In this document: piece after piece, positions 1 to 9,973 of the stretch
How positions within the stretch are numbered: the first letter of the stretch is position 1
Layout of the letters: every line of letters begins with the position of its first letter
Source: Micromonospora arborensis
GTDB taxonomy: Bacteria; Actinomycetota; Actinomycetes; Mycobacteriales; Micromonosporaceae
Direction: 5' to 3'
Length of the DNA stretch: 61,742 bases
Assembly: GCF_003205615.1 (NCBI RefSeq)
Contig: NZ_PYBV01000027.1
Location: forward strand, 4,867 to 66,608
Translations under genes and position numbers: made by a program
The notes under the pieces: generated by a model
The model's input: only the letters and a program-made list of their open reading frames with translations
What the model was told of the DNA's origin: nothing
Database searches by the model: none

Positions 1-60
1 ATCGACATGGCAGGCAGCCACAGTGCCGTCCGGTTGGCCGGGCCGGCGCAGCGGCGGAGG

Positions 61-1158
61 TCAGAGGACCCGCTGCACCCAGCCGTACTCGTCGGCCGCC
101 TTGCCGCGCTGGATGTTCACCAACTGCTCGCGGAGGCTCATGGTGACCCGGCCGGGCTCGCCGCCACCGATCAGGAACTCACCGTCCGGGAAGCGGACCC
201 CGCCGATCGGGGTGATCACCGCGGCGGTGCCGCAGGCGAACACCTCCCGGAGGCGACCGCTTGCCGCGTCGGCCTGCCAGTCGGCGAAGCTGACCGGTCG
301 CTCCTCGACCACGTGCCCGGCCGCGCCGGCCAGCGTGAGGATCGCGTCGCGGGTGATGCCCGGCAGGATCGTGCCGGTCAGCGGCGGGGTGACGATCGTG
401 TTGTCGTCGTAGACGAAGAAGACGTTCATGCCGCCCAGCTCATCCACGAACCGGCGCTCCACCGCGTCCAGGAAGACGACCTGGTCGCAGCCCGCCTCGA
501 TGGCCTCGGCCTGGGCCGCCAGCGACGTCGCGTAGTTGCCGCCGCACTTGGCCGCGCCGGTGCCGCCGGGCGCGGCACGGGTGTAGTCCGGAGAGACCCA
601 CACGGTGACCGGCTTGACCCCACCGGTGAAGTACGCCCCGACAGGTGAGGCGATCACCATGTAGAGGTATTCGTTGGCCGGGCGGACGCCGAGGAAGACC
701 TCGCTGGCGAACATGAACGGCCGCAGGTAGAGGCTGCCGTCCTCGCCGGTGGGAATCCACTCCTGGTCGATCTCGATGAGCTTGTGCAGCGAGTCGACGA
801 ACACCTCGGGCGGCAGCTCCGGCATCGCCATCCGCTGCGCCGAGGTGACGAACCGGGCAGCGTTGGCGTCCGGCCGGAACATCGTCACGCCGCCATCGGC
901 CGTCCGGTACGCCTTCAGACCCTCGAAGATCTCCTGCGCGTAGTGCAGCACCGCGCTGGCCGGGTCCATCGGGATCGGTCCGCGTGCCTCCACCCGGGCG
1001 TCGTACCAACCCTTGCCCTCGGCGTAGCGGACCGTGACCATGTGGTCGGTGAAGACTCGGCCGAATCCGGGGTTGGCCAGCAGGGCGGCCCGATCGGCGG
1101 CGGATACCGGCGCGGGATTCGGACGGATCTCGAAGTCGAGCTTGTCACCACCGCTCAT
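61..1158 (-). CDS. ilvE: Branched-chain amino acid aminotransferase
   Basis: 365 residues. Catalyses the last step of Ile, Val and Leu synthesis, a PLP-dependent transfer of the amino group from glutamate to the branched 2-oxo acids, in the cytoplasm. The class IV aminotransferase fold is evident: the PLP lysine lies in AAKCGGNYATS near residue 204, and the family features LHYAQEIFEGLKAY (about 71-84) and GTAAVITPIG near the C-terminus are present. The start at 1158 is chosen over an upstream in-frame codon because a strong AGGGAGG ribosome site lies 7 nt before this ATG. It is monocistronic or first in the series with leuB upstream; the gap to leuB is about 140 bp. Certain as to family. Confidence 0.96.
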   Translation of the reverse strand: MSGGDKLDFEIRPNPAPVSAADRAALLANPGFGRVFTDHMVTVRYAEGKGWYDARVEARGPIPMDPASAVLHYAQEIFEGLKAYRTADGGVTMFRPDANAARFVTSAQRMAMPELPPEVFVDSLHKLIEIDQEWIPTGEDGSLYLRPFMFASEVFLGVRPANEYLYMVIASPVGAYFTGGVKPVTVWVSPDYTRAAPGGTGAAKCGGNYATSLAAQAEAIEAGCDQVVFLDAVERRFVDELGGMNVFFVYDDNTIVTPPLTGTILPGITRDAILTLAGAAGHVVEERPVSFADWQADAASGRLREVFACGTAAVITPIGGVRFPDGEFLIGGGEPGRVTMSLREQLVNIQRGKAADEYGWVQRVL

Positions 1159-1300
1159 CGCGCTGACCTCCCTGCGGGACAACGGTATGCGGGACCGCAC
1201 ACCGATTTGGCTGTGCCAGAAACTTACCCCGAACGGTCGTTCAGCGGGTAGCACCGGTCGGGGGAGACAAGGATGCCCGGCCAGGCCGACGCCGGGGCGA

Positions 1301-2332
1301 TCAGGCTACAGCGTGGGCGGCGAGCCGGTCGCCGACCTCTTCGGTACGCAGCGTTACGCCCGGAACCCGGCTGGCCAGCTCGGCGGCGACCGCCGCGTTG
1401 ACCCGGGCCGCGGCCTCCGGGTGCCCGAGCTGCTCCAGCAGCAGCGCGGCGGAGAGCACCGCGGCGACCGGGTCGGCGATGCCCTGCCCGGCGATGTCGG
1501 GCGCCGAACCGTGCACCGGCTCGAACATCGAGGGGTACGCCCCCTCGGGGTTGATGCAGCCGCTGGCGGCCAGCCCGATCCCGCCGGTGACGGCGGCGGC
1601 GATGTCGGTGAGGATGTCGCCGAAGAGGTTGTCGGTGACCACCACGTCGTAGCGCTGCGGCTGCGTGACCAGGAACATGGCGGCAGCGTCGACGTGCTGG
1701 TATTCGGTGGCGATGTCCGGGTGCTCGGCGGCGACCGCGTCGAAGGTGCGCGCCCAGAGCGACCCGGCGTGGGTGAGCACGTTGGTCTTGTGCACCAGGG
1801 TGACCTTGCGCCGCTCCCGGCGGTCGGCGCGGGCGAACGCGTCGCGGATCACGCGTTCCACGCCGTGCCGGGTGTTCAGGCTCTCCTCGGTGGCGACCTC
1901 GGCCGGGGTGTCACGGTGCAGCGAACCACCAGCCCCGGCGTAGAGCCCCTCGGTGCCCTCGCGCACCACCACGAGGTCGACCTCGCCCGGCTTCACGTTG
2001 CCCAGCGGGCCGGCGACCCCGGGCCAGAGCCGGGACGGGCGCAGGTTGACGTACTGGTCGAAGGCGAACCGAAGCTTGAGCAGCAACCCCCGCTCCAGCA
2101 CACCGGGCGGGACGGTGGGGTCACCGACCGCACCGAGCAGGATCGCGTCGTGCCCGGACAGCTCGGCCAGGACCGAGTCGGGCAGGACCTCTCCGGTACG
2201 GTGCCAGCGGGCCGCACCGAGGTCATACTCGGTGGCCTCGACATTGGGTAGCACCGCGTCGAGGACCTTGCGGGCCTGCGCGACCACCTCGGGCCCGATG
2301 CCGTCCCCGGCCACCACCGCGATCCGCGCCAC
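1301..2332 (-). CDS. leuB: 3-isopropylmalate dehydrogenase
   Basis: 343 residues. Oxidatively decarboxylates 3-isopropylmalate to 2-oxoisocaproate in leucine synthesis, using NAD and a divalent metal. The N-terminus carries the family signature IAVVAGDGIGPEV, and the metal/substrate motif VTDNLFGDILTDIAA and the end region FEPVHGSAPDIAG are intact. The GTG at 2332 is preferred because AGAGGAG precedes it by about 8 nt and the alignment to the family begins there; in-frame codons further upstream would add a non-conserved tail. Lies upstream of ilvE on the same strand and divergent from the ApbE-like gene across about 227 bp. Confidence 0.96.
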   Translation of the reverse strand: MARIAVVAGDGIGPEVVAQARKVLDAVLPNVEATEYDLGAARWHRTGEVLPDSVLAELSGHDAILLGAVGDPTVPPGVLERGLLLKLRFAFDQYVNLRPSRLWPGVAGPLGNVKPGEVDLVVVREGTEGLYAGAGGSLHRDTPAEVATEESLNTRHGVERVIRDAFARADRRERRKVTLVHKTNVLTHAGSLWARTFDAVAAEHPDIATEYQHVDAAAMFLVTQPQRYDVVVTDNLFGDILTDIAAAVTGGIGLAASGCINPEGAYPSMFEPVHGSAPDIAGQGIADPVAAVLSAALLLEQLGHPEAAARVNAAVAAELASRVPGVTLRTEEVGDRLAAHAVA

Positions 2333-2559
2333 GACCGCACTCCTCTGCTCAACGGTTTCCGTCCGGGCAACGGTACGTCGCCGTCCCGCCTCCCGGTACG
2401 CGACGTCCAACATTTGGGATGAGCGAATGCACAGCACCCTCACAGCTAGAACTCATGAGGTGGTCATCTCGGCTGCCTACCGTGGTGGTCGGCGGGTCAC
2501 GGCGGCCTGCTGACGACCGGTCGCGACGACGCGGCGCCAAGTGCGAGAGGGCAGATGCC

Positions 2560-3402
2560 ATGCGCATCGACGAGCAGCCGCGGACCCGGTGGCCGGACCC
2601 GTCCGCGTTCCGCAACCGTCGGCCCGACCTTCGACTCGGCGGTCGCCGGCACCGCATCGACCCGACCGGCGCCACCGAAGGCCGGATCGCGGTGCAGCAC
2701 ACCGTACGCACCGCGACCGCCGAATACACACTCCTGCTCAACGCCCCCGAGTGGCTCGGCCGCCGGGGCGTGGGCGAGGCGCTGCGGGACAGCGTCGCGG
2801 AACTGCGTGCCATCGACCTCACCTACGGCCCCAACCGGCCGGAGAGCCTGGTCTCCCGCCTGCGTCGAGGCGAGATCGGCCCCGACTCGTACCCACCGCT
2901 CGCCGACCTGGTGGACCGCTGCGCGGCGATGCGCGCGGCCACCGACGGGTGGTTCGACGCCTGGGCGGTGCCCGGCGGCTTCGACCCGGGCGGCCTGCTC
3001 GGTGGCTGGGCGGTGGAACGCGTCGCCGAGAGGCTTCGGGCGGCCGGCATCCACGACTACGCCGTACTCGCCGGCGCTGACCTCGTTGTCCGCGGTCGTG
3101 CGCCGCACGGCGGGCCCTGGCGGGTCGCGGTGCATCACCCGACCACGCCCGAGCGCGCGCCGCTGGTGCTGGAGATGACCGCGGGCGCGGTCGGCACCTC
3201 CGGGGTGAGCGGGCGGCAGGGGCACGTGGTGGACCCGCACACCGGCGAGCCGGCCGACCAACTCGTCGCCGCGACCGTCGTCGGGCCCGACCTGACGATC
3301 GCCGACGCCTACGCCACCGCGCTCTACGCCGCCGGGCCCACCGGCCTGGCGTGGTTCAGGGGCAACTCCGACTATCGCGCGCTCTTCGCACACCGGCGCT
3401 GA
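2560..3402 (+). CDS. ApbE-family FAD:protein FMN transferase-like protein
   Basis: 280 residues. The ApbE family moves FMN from FAD onto threonine of partner flavoproteins, usually outside the membrane. Visible here are the substrate loop resembling DxGGxxKGWAVD (FDPGGLLGGWAVERVAERL, about residues 144-162) and the C-terminal metal-binding ADAYATALYA. The usual lysine after GG is a glycine (GGLLGGWA), so activity is not certain. No signal peptide or lipobox is seen, which is unusual because many ApbE proteins are exported. The ATG at 2560 has GAGAGGG about 8 nt upstream; earlier in-frame starts lack conserved sequence. No obvious flavinylated partner is adjacent. Confidence 0.75.
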   Translation: MRIDEQPRTRWPDPSAFRNRRPDLRLGGRRHRIDPTGATEGRIAVQHTVRTATAEYTLLLNAPEWLGRRGVGEALRDSVAELRAIDLTYGPNRPESLVSRLRRGEIGPDSYPPLADLVDRCAAMRAATDGWFDAWAVPGGFDPGGLLGGWAVERVAERLRAAGIHDYAVLAGADLVVRGRAPHGGPWRVAVHHPTTPERAPLVLEMTAGAVGTSGVSGRQGHVVDPHTGEPADQLVAATVVGPDLTIADAYATALYAAGPTGLAWFRGNSDYRALFAHRR

Positions 3403-3780
3403 GCGGGACCTGGCCGCGGCGAGGCGGGCACGCGGCCGCGCTCCGGCCGGTTCCGCCCTCGGCAGCCCCCGGGTCAGCGGACATGCGATCGGCCCCCACG
3501 CTCTCGGCAACGACCGTGGGGGCCGGTCAGCGACGAGTGCGCGTGGCTCGCACAACCGAGGGGTGCGGACCGGTCGGGCCGGACGTCGACCGCGCCACCC
3601 GAAGACGGGCCGGCGCCTCGAACTCGGCCAGTGACCGCAGTGCGTACGCTAGCGAATCGACGCAACTCTACGCAAGAGTCTCTACAGCGGACCGTCGCGA
3701 ACGGAAGCTGCGCACATCGGCGGTTGACCGGCGGCGAGGCAGTTTCGACATGGTGAACGGCGGATGGCACGCTATCCGCC
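3403..3780. other. Intergenic region with a terminator and a start-spanning inverted repeat
   Basis: 378 bases without a convincing gene. It holds a GC-rich hairpin (3490-3525) suited to terminating the ApbE-like gene, a possible -35 TTGACC near 3724, and the inverted repeat at 3757-3782 that runs into the next start codon. Short open frames here have no supporting codon bias. Confidence 0.5.
3490..3525 (+). terminator. Hairpin terminator candidate after ApbE-like gene
   Basis: Perfect 11-bp stem, CGGCCCCCACG pairing with CGTGGGGGCCG, around a 14-nt loop. There is no T tract, as is usual in high-GC actinomycetes. About 90 bp past the stop codon. Confidence 0.5.
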
Positions 3781-3782
3781 GT
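3757..3782. repeat. Inverted repeat spanning the start codon of the next gene
   Basis: ACGGCGGAT (3757-3765) and ATCCGCCGT (3774-3782) are perfect 9-bp arms separated by 8 nt. The right arm ends inside the GTG start codon at 3781. It could be a repressor site or an mRNA hairpin that hides the start. Confidence 0.5.
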
Positions 3783-4137
3783 GACTTTCGATCTGAGCGT
3801 GTGGGCCCTGGAGGACGGGGCGACGCCCGAGGACGTGCGGACAGCGGTCGACGGTTGCCGGCAGGGGCGACACGTGGACCGTTACCCGGACCCGCGGGTG
3901 GTCAGCTTCTACCGGGCGATCACCGCCTCCTATCCGGACCGTCACCCCGGGGCGGACAGCCCGTGGGCGGTGGCACCACTGCACGCCGCTCACGACCATG
4001 TCGAGCTGAACCTGCACCCGACCTGCGCGGACCAGGTGCTACTGGACATCGAGCGGCTGGCCGGCGAGCACGGGCTGATGCTGTTCGACCCGCAGGACGG
4101 CTCGGTCTACCCGCCCCCGGCCCGACTGCCCGGCTGA
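3781..4137 (+). CDS. Uncharacterised 118-residue protein
   Basis: I do not recognise a named family with confidence. The product is acidic, has no membrane segment or signal, and has a central SPWAV motif (about 61-65) and a C-terminal LFDPQDGSVYPPP. These resemble a group of small soluble bacterial proteins with an 'MxFDLxVW ... SPW ... YDPQ' layout whose role is unknown to me. The GTG start is directly preceded by the right arm of an inverted repeat and has no clear ribosome site, so a leaderless or structurally controlled start is possible. Codon usage is typical for the genome. It converges on serA. Confidence 0.65.
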   Translation: MTFDLSVWALEDGATPEDVRTAVDGCRQGRHVDRYPDPRVVSFYRAITASYPDRHPGADSPWAVAPLHAAHDHVELNLHPTCADQVLLDIERLAGEHGLMLFDPQDGSVYPPPARLPG

Positions 4138-4180
4138 CCCGGCCCAGCGCAGGATCGACCCCACCCCGGGCGTACGACAA

Positions 4181-4205
4181 GGGGCCCAGCGGATCGCCGG
4201 GCCCC
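4181..4205. terminator. Terminator between the 118-residue gene and serA
   Basis: GGGGCCC (4181-4187) pairs with GGGCCCC (4199-4205) over an 11-nt loop. It lies 18 nt past the serA stop and between two convergent genes, so it may serve both. Confidence 0.55.
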
Positions 4206-4223
4206 CATGGTGCTTGCCGTTGA

Positions 4224-5822
4224 CTACTCGTCGCGCAGGTCGGCGGCGCTGGCCGCCGTGGCACCGATCGAATCGGCGGCCGAGGTGAGCAGGTCGGCGC
4301 CGAGCGCCTGGTCGACGGTGAGGGTCATCAACGTCTCGCCGCCCGCCTCACGCCGGGCCACCTGCATGGCGGCGATGTTGATGCCCGACTCGCCGAGCAG
4401 CGTGCCGACCGTGCCGACGACACCGGGCCGGTCGACGTAGCGCAGGAAGAGCAGGATGCCCTCCGCGCCGATCTCCACGTCGAAGCCGTCCACCTCGGTG
4501 AGCTTGAGGATGTCCCGTGCACCGGAGTGGGTGACCGTGCCGGAGACGCTGACCGTCCGGCCGTCCGGCAGCGCGCCACGCACCGTGACCAGGCTGGGCT
4601 GCTCGGCCGTCTCGGCCAGGGACACCAGGGTGACCTCGACGCCACGCTCGGCGGCCAGGTGCGGGGCGTTGACGTAGGTGACCTGTTCCTCGACCACGGA
4701 GCTGAACAGCCCCTTGGTGGCGGCGAGCTTGAGCACCGACACGTCGTGGCTGACGATCTCACCGCGTACCTCGACCGAGACGCTGGCGGCGACCCCACCG
4801 GCGACCGCGGTGAATGCCCGGCCCAGCTTCTCCGCCAGCGGCAGCAGCGGCCGGACGTCCTCGGCGACCACGCCGCCGGCCTGCACGTTGACCGCATCCG
4901 GCACGAACTCGCCCTGCAGGGCGAGCTTGACGCTCTTGGCCACGGCGAGACCGGCCTTGTCCTGCGCCTCGTGGGTGGAGGCGCCGAGGTGCGGGGTGGC
5001 CACCACGTTGTCGAAGGCGAACAGCGGCGACGACGTGCACGGCTCCTTGCTGTACACGTCGACGCCGGCGCCGGCGACCCGACCCTCGGCGATCGCGTCC
5101 GCGAGCGCCTGCTCGTCGACCAGCCCACCACGAGCGGCGTTGATGATGCGAACGCCGGGCTTGACGATCGCCAGCTCCTTCGCACCGATCAGGCCGACCG
5201 TCTCCGGCGTCTTCGGCAGGTGGATGGAGATGAAGTCGCTCTCCCGCAGCAACTCCTCCAGCCCCACCAGGCGTACGCCGAGCTGCGCCGCACGAGCCGG
5301 CTGGATGTACGGGTCGTACGCGATCAGCCGGGTGCCGAACGCGGCGATGCGAGACGCGAAGAGCACCCCGATGCGACCGAGCCCGACCACGCCGACGGTC
5401 TTGCCCTGCACCTCGACGCCTGTGTACTTCGACCGCTTCCACTCCCCCGCCTTGAGCGCGGAGCTGGCGCTGGCGGTGTTACGGGCCACGGCGAGCAGCA
5501 GTGCGACGGCCTGCTCGGCGGCGGAGACGATGTTGGAGGTGGGCGCGTTGACGACCATCACGCCCCGGGCGGTGGCGGCCGGCACCTCGACGTTGTCCAG
5601 CCCGACACCCGCGCGGGCGACCACCTTGAGTCGCGGCGCGGCGGCGACCGCCTCGGCGTCGATCTGGGTCGCGCTGCGCACGATGACGGCGTCGGCCTCG
5701 GAGAGCGCCGAGAGCAGGGCCGGACGGTCGGTGCCGTCGACGTGACGGACGTCGAAGTCGTGGGCGAGCACCTCGATGGCGGCGGGGGCGAGTTCTTCGG
5801 CGATCAGTACGACAGGATTCAT
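4224..5822 (-). CDS. serA: D-3-phosphoglycerate dehydrogenase
   Basis: 532 residues, the long form typical of actinobacteria. First step of serine synthesis: NAD-dependent oxidation of 3-phosphoglycerate. The Rossmann motif GVVGLGRIG is at about 144-152, the catalytic Arg region NAARGGLVDE at about 233-242, and the active-site His in TPHLGAST near 281. These are followed by an intervening allosteric domain and a C-terminal ACT domain (about 455-532, ending near FLRYVDRPGVVG and DQALGADLL). The ACT domain normally senses serine. The ATG at 5822 fits the family N-terminus (MNPVVLIAEE) and has GAGGA upstream. Ends at a hairpin; a promoter candidate is at 5934-5939. Confidence 0.97.
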   Translation of the reverse strand: MNPVVLIAEELAPAAIEVLAHDFDVRHVDGTDRPALLSALSEADAVIVRSATQIDAEAVAAAPRLKVVARAGVGLDNVEVPAATARGVMVVNAPTSNIVSAAEQAVALLLAVARNTASASSALKAGEWKRSKYTGVEVQGKTVGVVGLGRIGVLFASRIAAFGTRLIAYDPYIQPARAAQLGVRLVGLEELLRESDFISIHLPKTPETVGLIGAKELAIVKPGVRIINAARGGLVDEQALADAIAEGRVAGAGVDVYSKEPCTSSPLFAFDNVVATPHLGASTHEAQDKAGLAVAKSVKLALQGEFVPDAVNVQAGGVVAEDVRPLLPLAEKLGRAFTAVAGGVAASVSVEVRGEIVSHDVSVLKLAATKGLFSSVVEEQVTYVNAPHLAAERGVEVTLVSLAETAEQPSLVTVRGALPDGRTVSVSGTVTHSGARDILKLTEVDGFDVEIGAEGILLFLRYVDRPGVVGTVGTLLGESGINIAAMQVARREAGGETLMTLTVDQALGADLLTSAADSIGATAASAADLRDE

Positions 5823-5933
5823 CGGTCCTCGTAGAGGTCGTGTTTGCGATCGGCGCGGGCGGCCGGGCGCCGCACTGCGCCCTGCGCTGATCCGTGCCGT
5901 GGCCGTCAGGTGCCGGCTGCGCACCTACCCGCG

Positions 5934-5939
5934 ATCGTA
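5934..5939 (-). promoter_or_regulatory. Candidate -10 element for serA
   Basis: Read on the minus strand this is TACGAT, fitting TANNNT, about 110 nt before the serA ATG. No clear -35 is seen. Tentative. Confidence 0.3.
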
Positions 5940-5974
5940 GGGGCCTCGCTGGCCGGCATGTTCCGGTCTGCGGG

Positions 5975-5988
5975 GTGAGGGCCCTCAC
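5975..5988. promoter_or_regulatory. Perfect 14-bp palindrome upstream of serA
   Basis: GTGAGGGCCCTCAC is a perfect palindrome about 36 bp upstream of the candidate -10. It could be an operator; no regulator is identified. Confidence 0.3.
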
Positions 5989-6054
5989 ACGCCGGGTCGG
6001 CCGACGGACATCGGCCGTTCACCTGACCGACATGGTTGCCCTCGCCGGCTACCA

Positions 6055-6075
6055 CCGGAGGCACAGCCCCTCCGG
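6055..6075. repeat. Small hairpin CCGGAGG/CCTCCGG
   Basis: 7-bp arms with a 7-nt loop in the ilvC-serA gap. Function unclear. Confidence 0.3.
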
Positions 6076-6310
6076 GAGGAGCCGCCCGTGTCGCTCGCCG
6101 TGCGCAGCACGCTGCTCCGACGGCTGACCCGGATCGATCTTCCGCGGTTCGGTCCGAAGCTGGCCGAGGCGTTGGTCACCCGGTCCCACCAGGTGAGAGT
6201 CCGACGTGCTTTCGTGCCCCCGGCGCACCGCCGCGGCAAGGGAACGCAACGGCCAACGGCCGGCGACCCGCGCTGGGGAGAGCGCTGGGTCACCGGCCGC
6301 CGGTGGACCA

Positions 6311-6331
6311 CCAGCCGTCGGGGACGGCTGG
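6311..6331 (-). terminator. Terminator of ilvBNC
   Basis: Perfect 9-bp stem CCAGCCGTC/GACGGCTGG with a 3-nt loop, beginning 19 nt past the ilvC stop codon. No T tract. Confidence 0.65.
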
Positions 6332-6349
6332 ACGGTGCCGCAGGATGCG

Positions 6350-7363
<1,014 letters not shown>

Positions 7364-7381
7364 GAGAACTTCCCTTTCGGT

Positions 7382-7404
7382 ACGACGGCCCGTTGGCCCG
7401 TCGT
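7382..7404 (-). other. Hairpin in the ilvN-ilvC spacer
   Basis: ACGACGG and CCGTCGT form a 7-bp stem in the 62-bp spacer. It may influence transcript processing or differential ilvC expression; this is inference only. Confidence 0.3.
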
Positions 7405-7425
7405 GGTTGGTGCGGATGGGTCGGT

Positions 7426-7941
7426 TCACGCGGCCCGGAGCGCGGGACCGGCGGTGATCGAACGCGAGCCGCGCCCGATCGCCACCAACCCGGACTGGAC
7501 CATTTCCTTGATGCCGTAGGACTCGAGGTCGCGTAGCAGCGCGTCGAGCTTGTCTGGGGTGCCGGTGGCCTCGATGGTCAGCGTGTCCGGTGCGACGTCG
7601 ACCACCCGGGCGCGGAACAGGTTGACGGTCTCCAGCACCTGGGACCGGGCGGACCGGTCGGCGCGGACCTTCACCAGCAGCAACTCCCGGGCGACCGAGA
7701 CCTGCGGATCCAGCTCAACGATCTTGAGCACGTTGACCAGCTTGTTCAGCTGCTTGGTGACCTGCTCCAACGGGGACGACTCCGCGTTGACCACGATGGT
7801 GATCCGGGAGACGTCCGGGTTCTCGGTCTCGCCCACGGCGAGACTGTCGATGTTGAACCCGCGCCGGGAGAACAGGCCGGAGACCCGGGCGAGGACACCC
7901 GGTTTGTTCTCCACCAGCACGGACAGGGTGTGCATGGTCAT
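7426..7941 (-). CDS. ilvN: Acetolactate synthase small (regulatory) subunit
   Basis: 171 residues. Regulatory partner of IlvB; it binds valine and activates and feedback-controls the holoenzyme. An N-terminal ACT domain is seen (HTLSVLVENKPGVLARVSGLF, about 4-24, then GFNIDSLAVG), followed by the C-terminal ALS_ss domain (ARELLLVKV ... FRARVVDVAPDTLTIEATG). Length is normal for the family. Sits between ilvB and ilvC; the gap to the ilvB stop is 27 bp, which suggests cotranslation. Confidence 0.97.
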   Translation of the reverse strand: MTMHTLSVLVENKPGVLARVSGLFSRRGFNIDSLAVGETENPDVSRITIVVNAESSPLEQVTKQLNKLVNVLKIVELDPQVSVARELLLVKVRADRSARSQVLETVNLFRARVVDVAPDTLTIEATGTPDKLDALLRDLESYGIKEMVQSGLVAIGRGSRSITAGPALRAA

Positions 7942-7968
7942 GCCACGGCCTCGCTTCGCTCACTCATG

Positions 7969-9852
7969 TCAGATGTCATCCTCGTCGAAGGTCGGGCGGA
8001 CGCCGCGGGCGAACATGATCTCGTCGTTGCTGGTGCCGGCGGCGACCATCGGCCAGACCATCGCGTCCTTGCCGACCACGAAGTCGATCACCACCGGGGC
8101 GTCGTTGATCTCCATGGCGGCGGCGATGGTCTTGTCCACGTCCGCCGCGTTCTCGCAGCGCAGCCCGATGCAGCCCAGCGCCTCGGCGAGCTTCACGAAA
8201 TCAGGAATGCGGTGCTTGTGGGTGCCGAGGTCGGTGTTGGAGTAGCGCTCGTTGTAGAACAGTGTCTGCCACTGCCGGACCATGCCGAGATTGCCGTTGT
8301 TGATGACGGCGATCTTGACCGGGATGCCCTCCAACGCGCAGGTGGCCAACTCCTGGTTGGTCATCTGGAAGCAGCCGTCACCGTCCACGGCCCAGACCAC
8401 CGTGTCCGGCTTGCCGACCTTGGCGCCCATCGCCGCCGGCACCGCGTAGCCCATCGTGCCGAGGCCGCCGGAGTTCAACCAGGTGTACGGCTTCTCGTAG
8501 GAGATGAACTGGGACGCCCACATCTGGTGCTGGCCCACCCCGGCGACGAAGATCGCGTCGGGGCCGACGATCTCGCCCAGGCGCTTGATCACGTACTGCG
8601 GGGAGAGCGTGCCGTCGGCCGGCTCGTCGTAGCCCAGCGGGTAGCGGTTGCGCAGGTCGTCCAGCTGAGTCCACCAGTCGCCCAGATCGGTGGTACGCCC
8701 CGCCGACCGTTCGACCGTCACGGCGGCGATCAGCTCGTCGATGACGTGCTTGGCGTCCCCGACGATCGGCACGTCCACGTGCCGGTTCTTGCCGATCTCC
8801 GCCGGGTCGATGTCCGCGTGGACCACCGTCGCGTCCGGGGCGAACGAGTCCAGCTTGCCGGTGACCCGATCGTCGAACCGCGCACCCAGCGCCACGATCA
8901 GGTCGGCCTTCTGCAGGCCGTAGACCGCGGCGACCGTGCCGTGCATGCCGGGCATTCCCAGGTGCTGCTGATGCGAGTCGGGGAACGCGCCGAGCGCCAT
9001 CAGCGTGGTGACGACCGGGATGCCGGTCAGCTCGGCCAGCCGGCGCAGCCCGTCGGTGGCGCCGGCCTTGAGCACCCCGCCGCCCACGTACAGCACCGGT
9101 CGGCGGGCGGCGGCCATCAGCCGCGCCGCCTCCCGGATCTGCTTGCCGTGCGGGTGCAGGGTGGGCCGGTAGCCCGGCAGATCCAGGGTGGGCGGCCAGG
9201 CGAAGGTGGTCGGCGCCTGGAGCACGTCCTTGGGAATGTCGACCAACACCGGGCCGGGTCGTCCGCTGCTCGCCAGGTGGAACGCCTCGGCCAGCACCCG
9301 CGGGATCTCCTCGGGGCTCTGGACGAGGAAGTTGTGCTTGGTGATCGGCAGGGTGATGCCCTGGATGTCCGCCTCCTGGAAGGCGTCCGTACCGATCGAC
9401 GGACGAGCCACCTGCCCGGTGATCGCCACCATCGCCACCGAGTCCATGTACGCGTCGGCGATCGGGGTGACCAGGTTCGTCGCGCCCGGGCCGGAGGTGG
9501 CCATGCAGACACCGACCTTGCCGGTGGCCTGCGCGTAACCGGTCGCCGCGTGCCCCGCACCCTGCTCGTGCCGCACCAGGATGTGTCGGACGGTGGAGTC
9601 GTAGAGCGGGTCGTAGGCCGGCAGGATCGCGCCGCCCGGGATGCCGAAGACGACGTCGACACCAAGCGCCTCAAGGGACCGCACGAGGGAGCCGGCCCCG
9701 GAGACCTGGGCCGAAGTGGAGGGCCGTACCGCCGGAACGGTCGGGGTGGCCGCGCTGCGCGCGGCGGCCGGGTCGACGTCGACGCTCGGGTCGGCGGCCG
9801 CGCGGGCCCGGCGGGCGGTGTGGGCGAGGGTCTCTGGCGTGGGTCTCGTCAT
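7969..9852 (-). CDS. ilvB: Acetolactate synthase large (catalytic) subunit
   Basis: 627 residues. TPP-, FAD- and Mg-dependent condensation of pyruvate with pyruvate or 2-oxobutyrate. The cofactor-activating Glu lies in VRHEQGAGHAATGYA, and the C-terminal TPP/Mg motif is WAVDGDGCFQMTNQELATC. An actinobacterial N-terminal extension (about 50 residues, Ala/Pro-rich) precedes the conserved SGAGSLVRSLEALGVDVVFGIPGG. The ATG at 9852 is the likely start; the frame remains open upstream but runs into the attenuator. Expression is probably set by the leader at 9942-10072. Confidence 0.97.
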   Translation of the reverse strand: MTRPTPETLAHTARRARAAADPSVDVDPAAARSAATPTVPAVRPSTSAQVSGAGSLVRSLEALGVDVVFGIPGGAILPAYDPLYDSTVRHILVRHEQGAGHAATGYAQATGKVGVCMATSGPGATNLVTPIADAYMDSVAMVAITGQVARPSIGTDAFQEADIQGITLPITKHNFLVQSPEEIPRVLAEAFHLASSGRPGPVLVDIPKDVLQAPTTFAWPPTLDLPGYRPTLHPHGKQIREAARLMAAARRPVLYVGGGVLKAGATDGLRRLAELTGIPVVTTLMALGAFPDSHQQHLGMPGMHGTVAAVYGLQKADLIVALGARFDDRVTGKLDSFAPDATVVHADIDPAEIGKNRHVDVPIVGDAKHVIDELIAAVTVERSAGRTTDLGDWWTQLDDLRNRYPLGYDEPADGTLSPQYVIKRLGEIVGPDAIFVAGVGQHQMWASQFISYEKPYTWLNSGGLGTMGYAVPAAMGAKVGKPDTVVWAVDGDGCFQMTNQELATCALEGIPVKIAVINNGNLGMVRQWQTLFYNERYSNTDLGTHKHRIPDFVKLAEALGCIGLRCENAADVDKTIAAAMEINDAPVVIDFVVGKDAMVWPMVAAGTSNDEIMFARGVRPTFDEDDI

Positions 9853-9941
9853 GGCGGTTCTGGCCTTCGGCTGGAGTGGCTGGTGGCTAGTCAAGCGATG
9901 CGACACGGGCGGGGCCCGCCTCGCCAGGTTCCGATGGCAAT

Positions 9942-9972
9942 AAAAACGGCCCTCGTGCAGATGCACGGGGCC
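9942..9972 (-). terminator. Intrinsic terminator of the ilvB attenuator
   Basis: On the minus strand GGCCC-C-GTGCA pairs with TGCAC-GA-GGGCC (small bulge, short loop), followed one base later by TTTTTATT. A T tract of this kind is rare in this window and makes a true rho-independent terminator likely. It lies about 90 nt upstream of the ilvB start and about 30 nt past the leader-peptide stop, so it would halt transcription before ilvB. Confidence 0.8.
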
Positions 9973-9973
9973 A

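Larger units (their letters stand above)
5823..6349. other. Intergenic region between ilvC and serA
   Basis: 527 bases. Contains the serA upstream region (a -10-like TACGAT and a 14-bp palindrome), a hairpin at 6055-6075 and the ilvC terminator at 6311-6331. An Arg-rich open frame at 6088-6366 is not supported as a gene by composition. Confidence 0.5.

Noticed and set aside
1..60. Possible gene start at the left edge
   Set aside because: The first 60 bases carry no ribosome site, domain or hairpin that I can support; only the 3' flank of ilvE.
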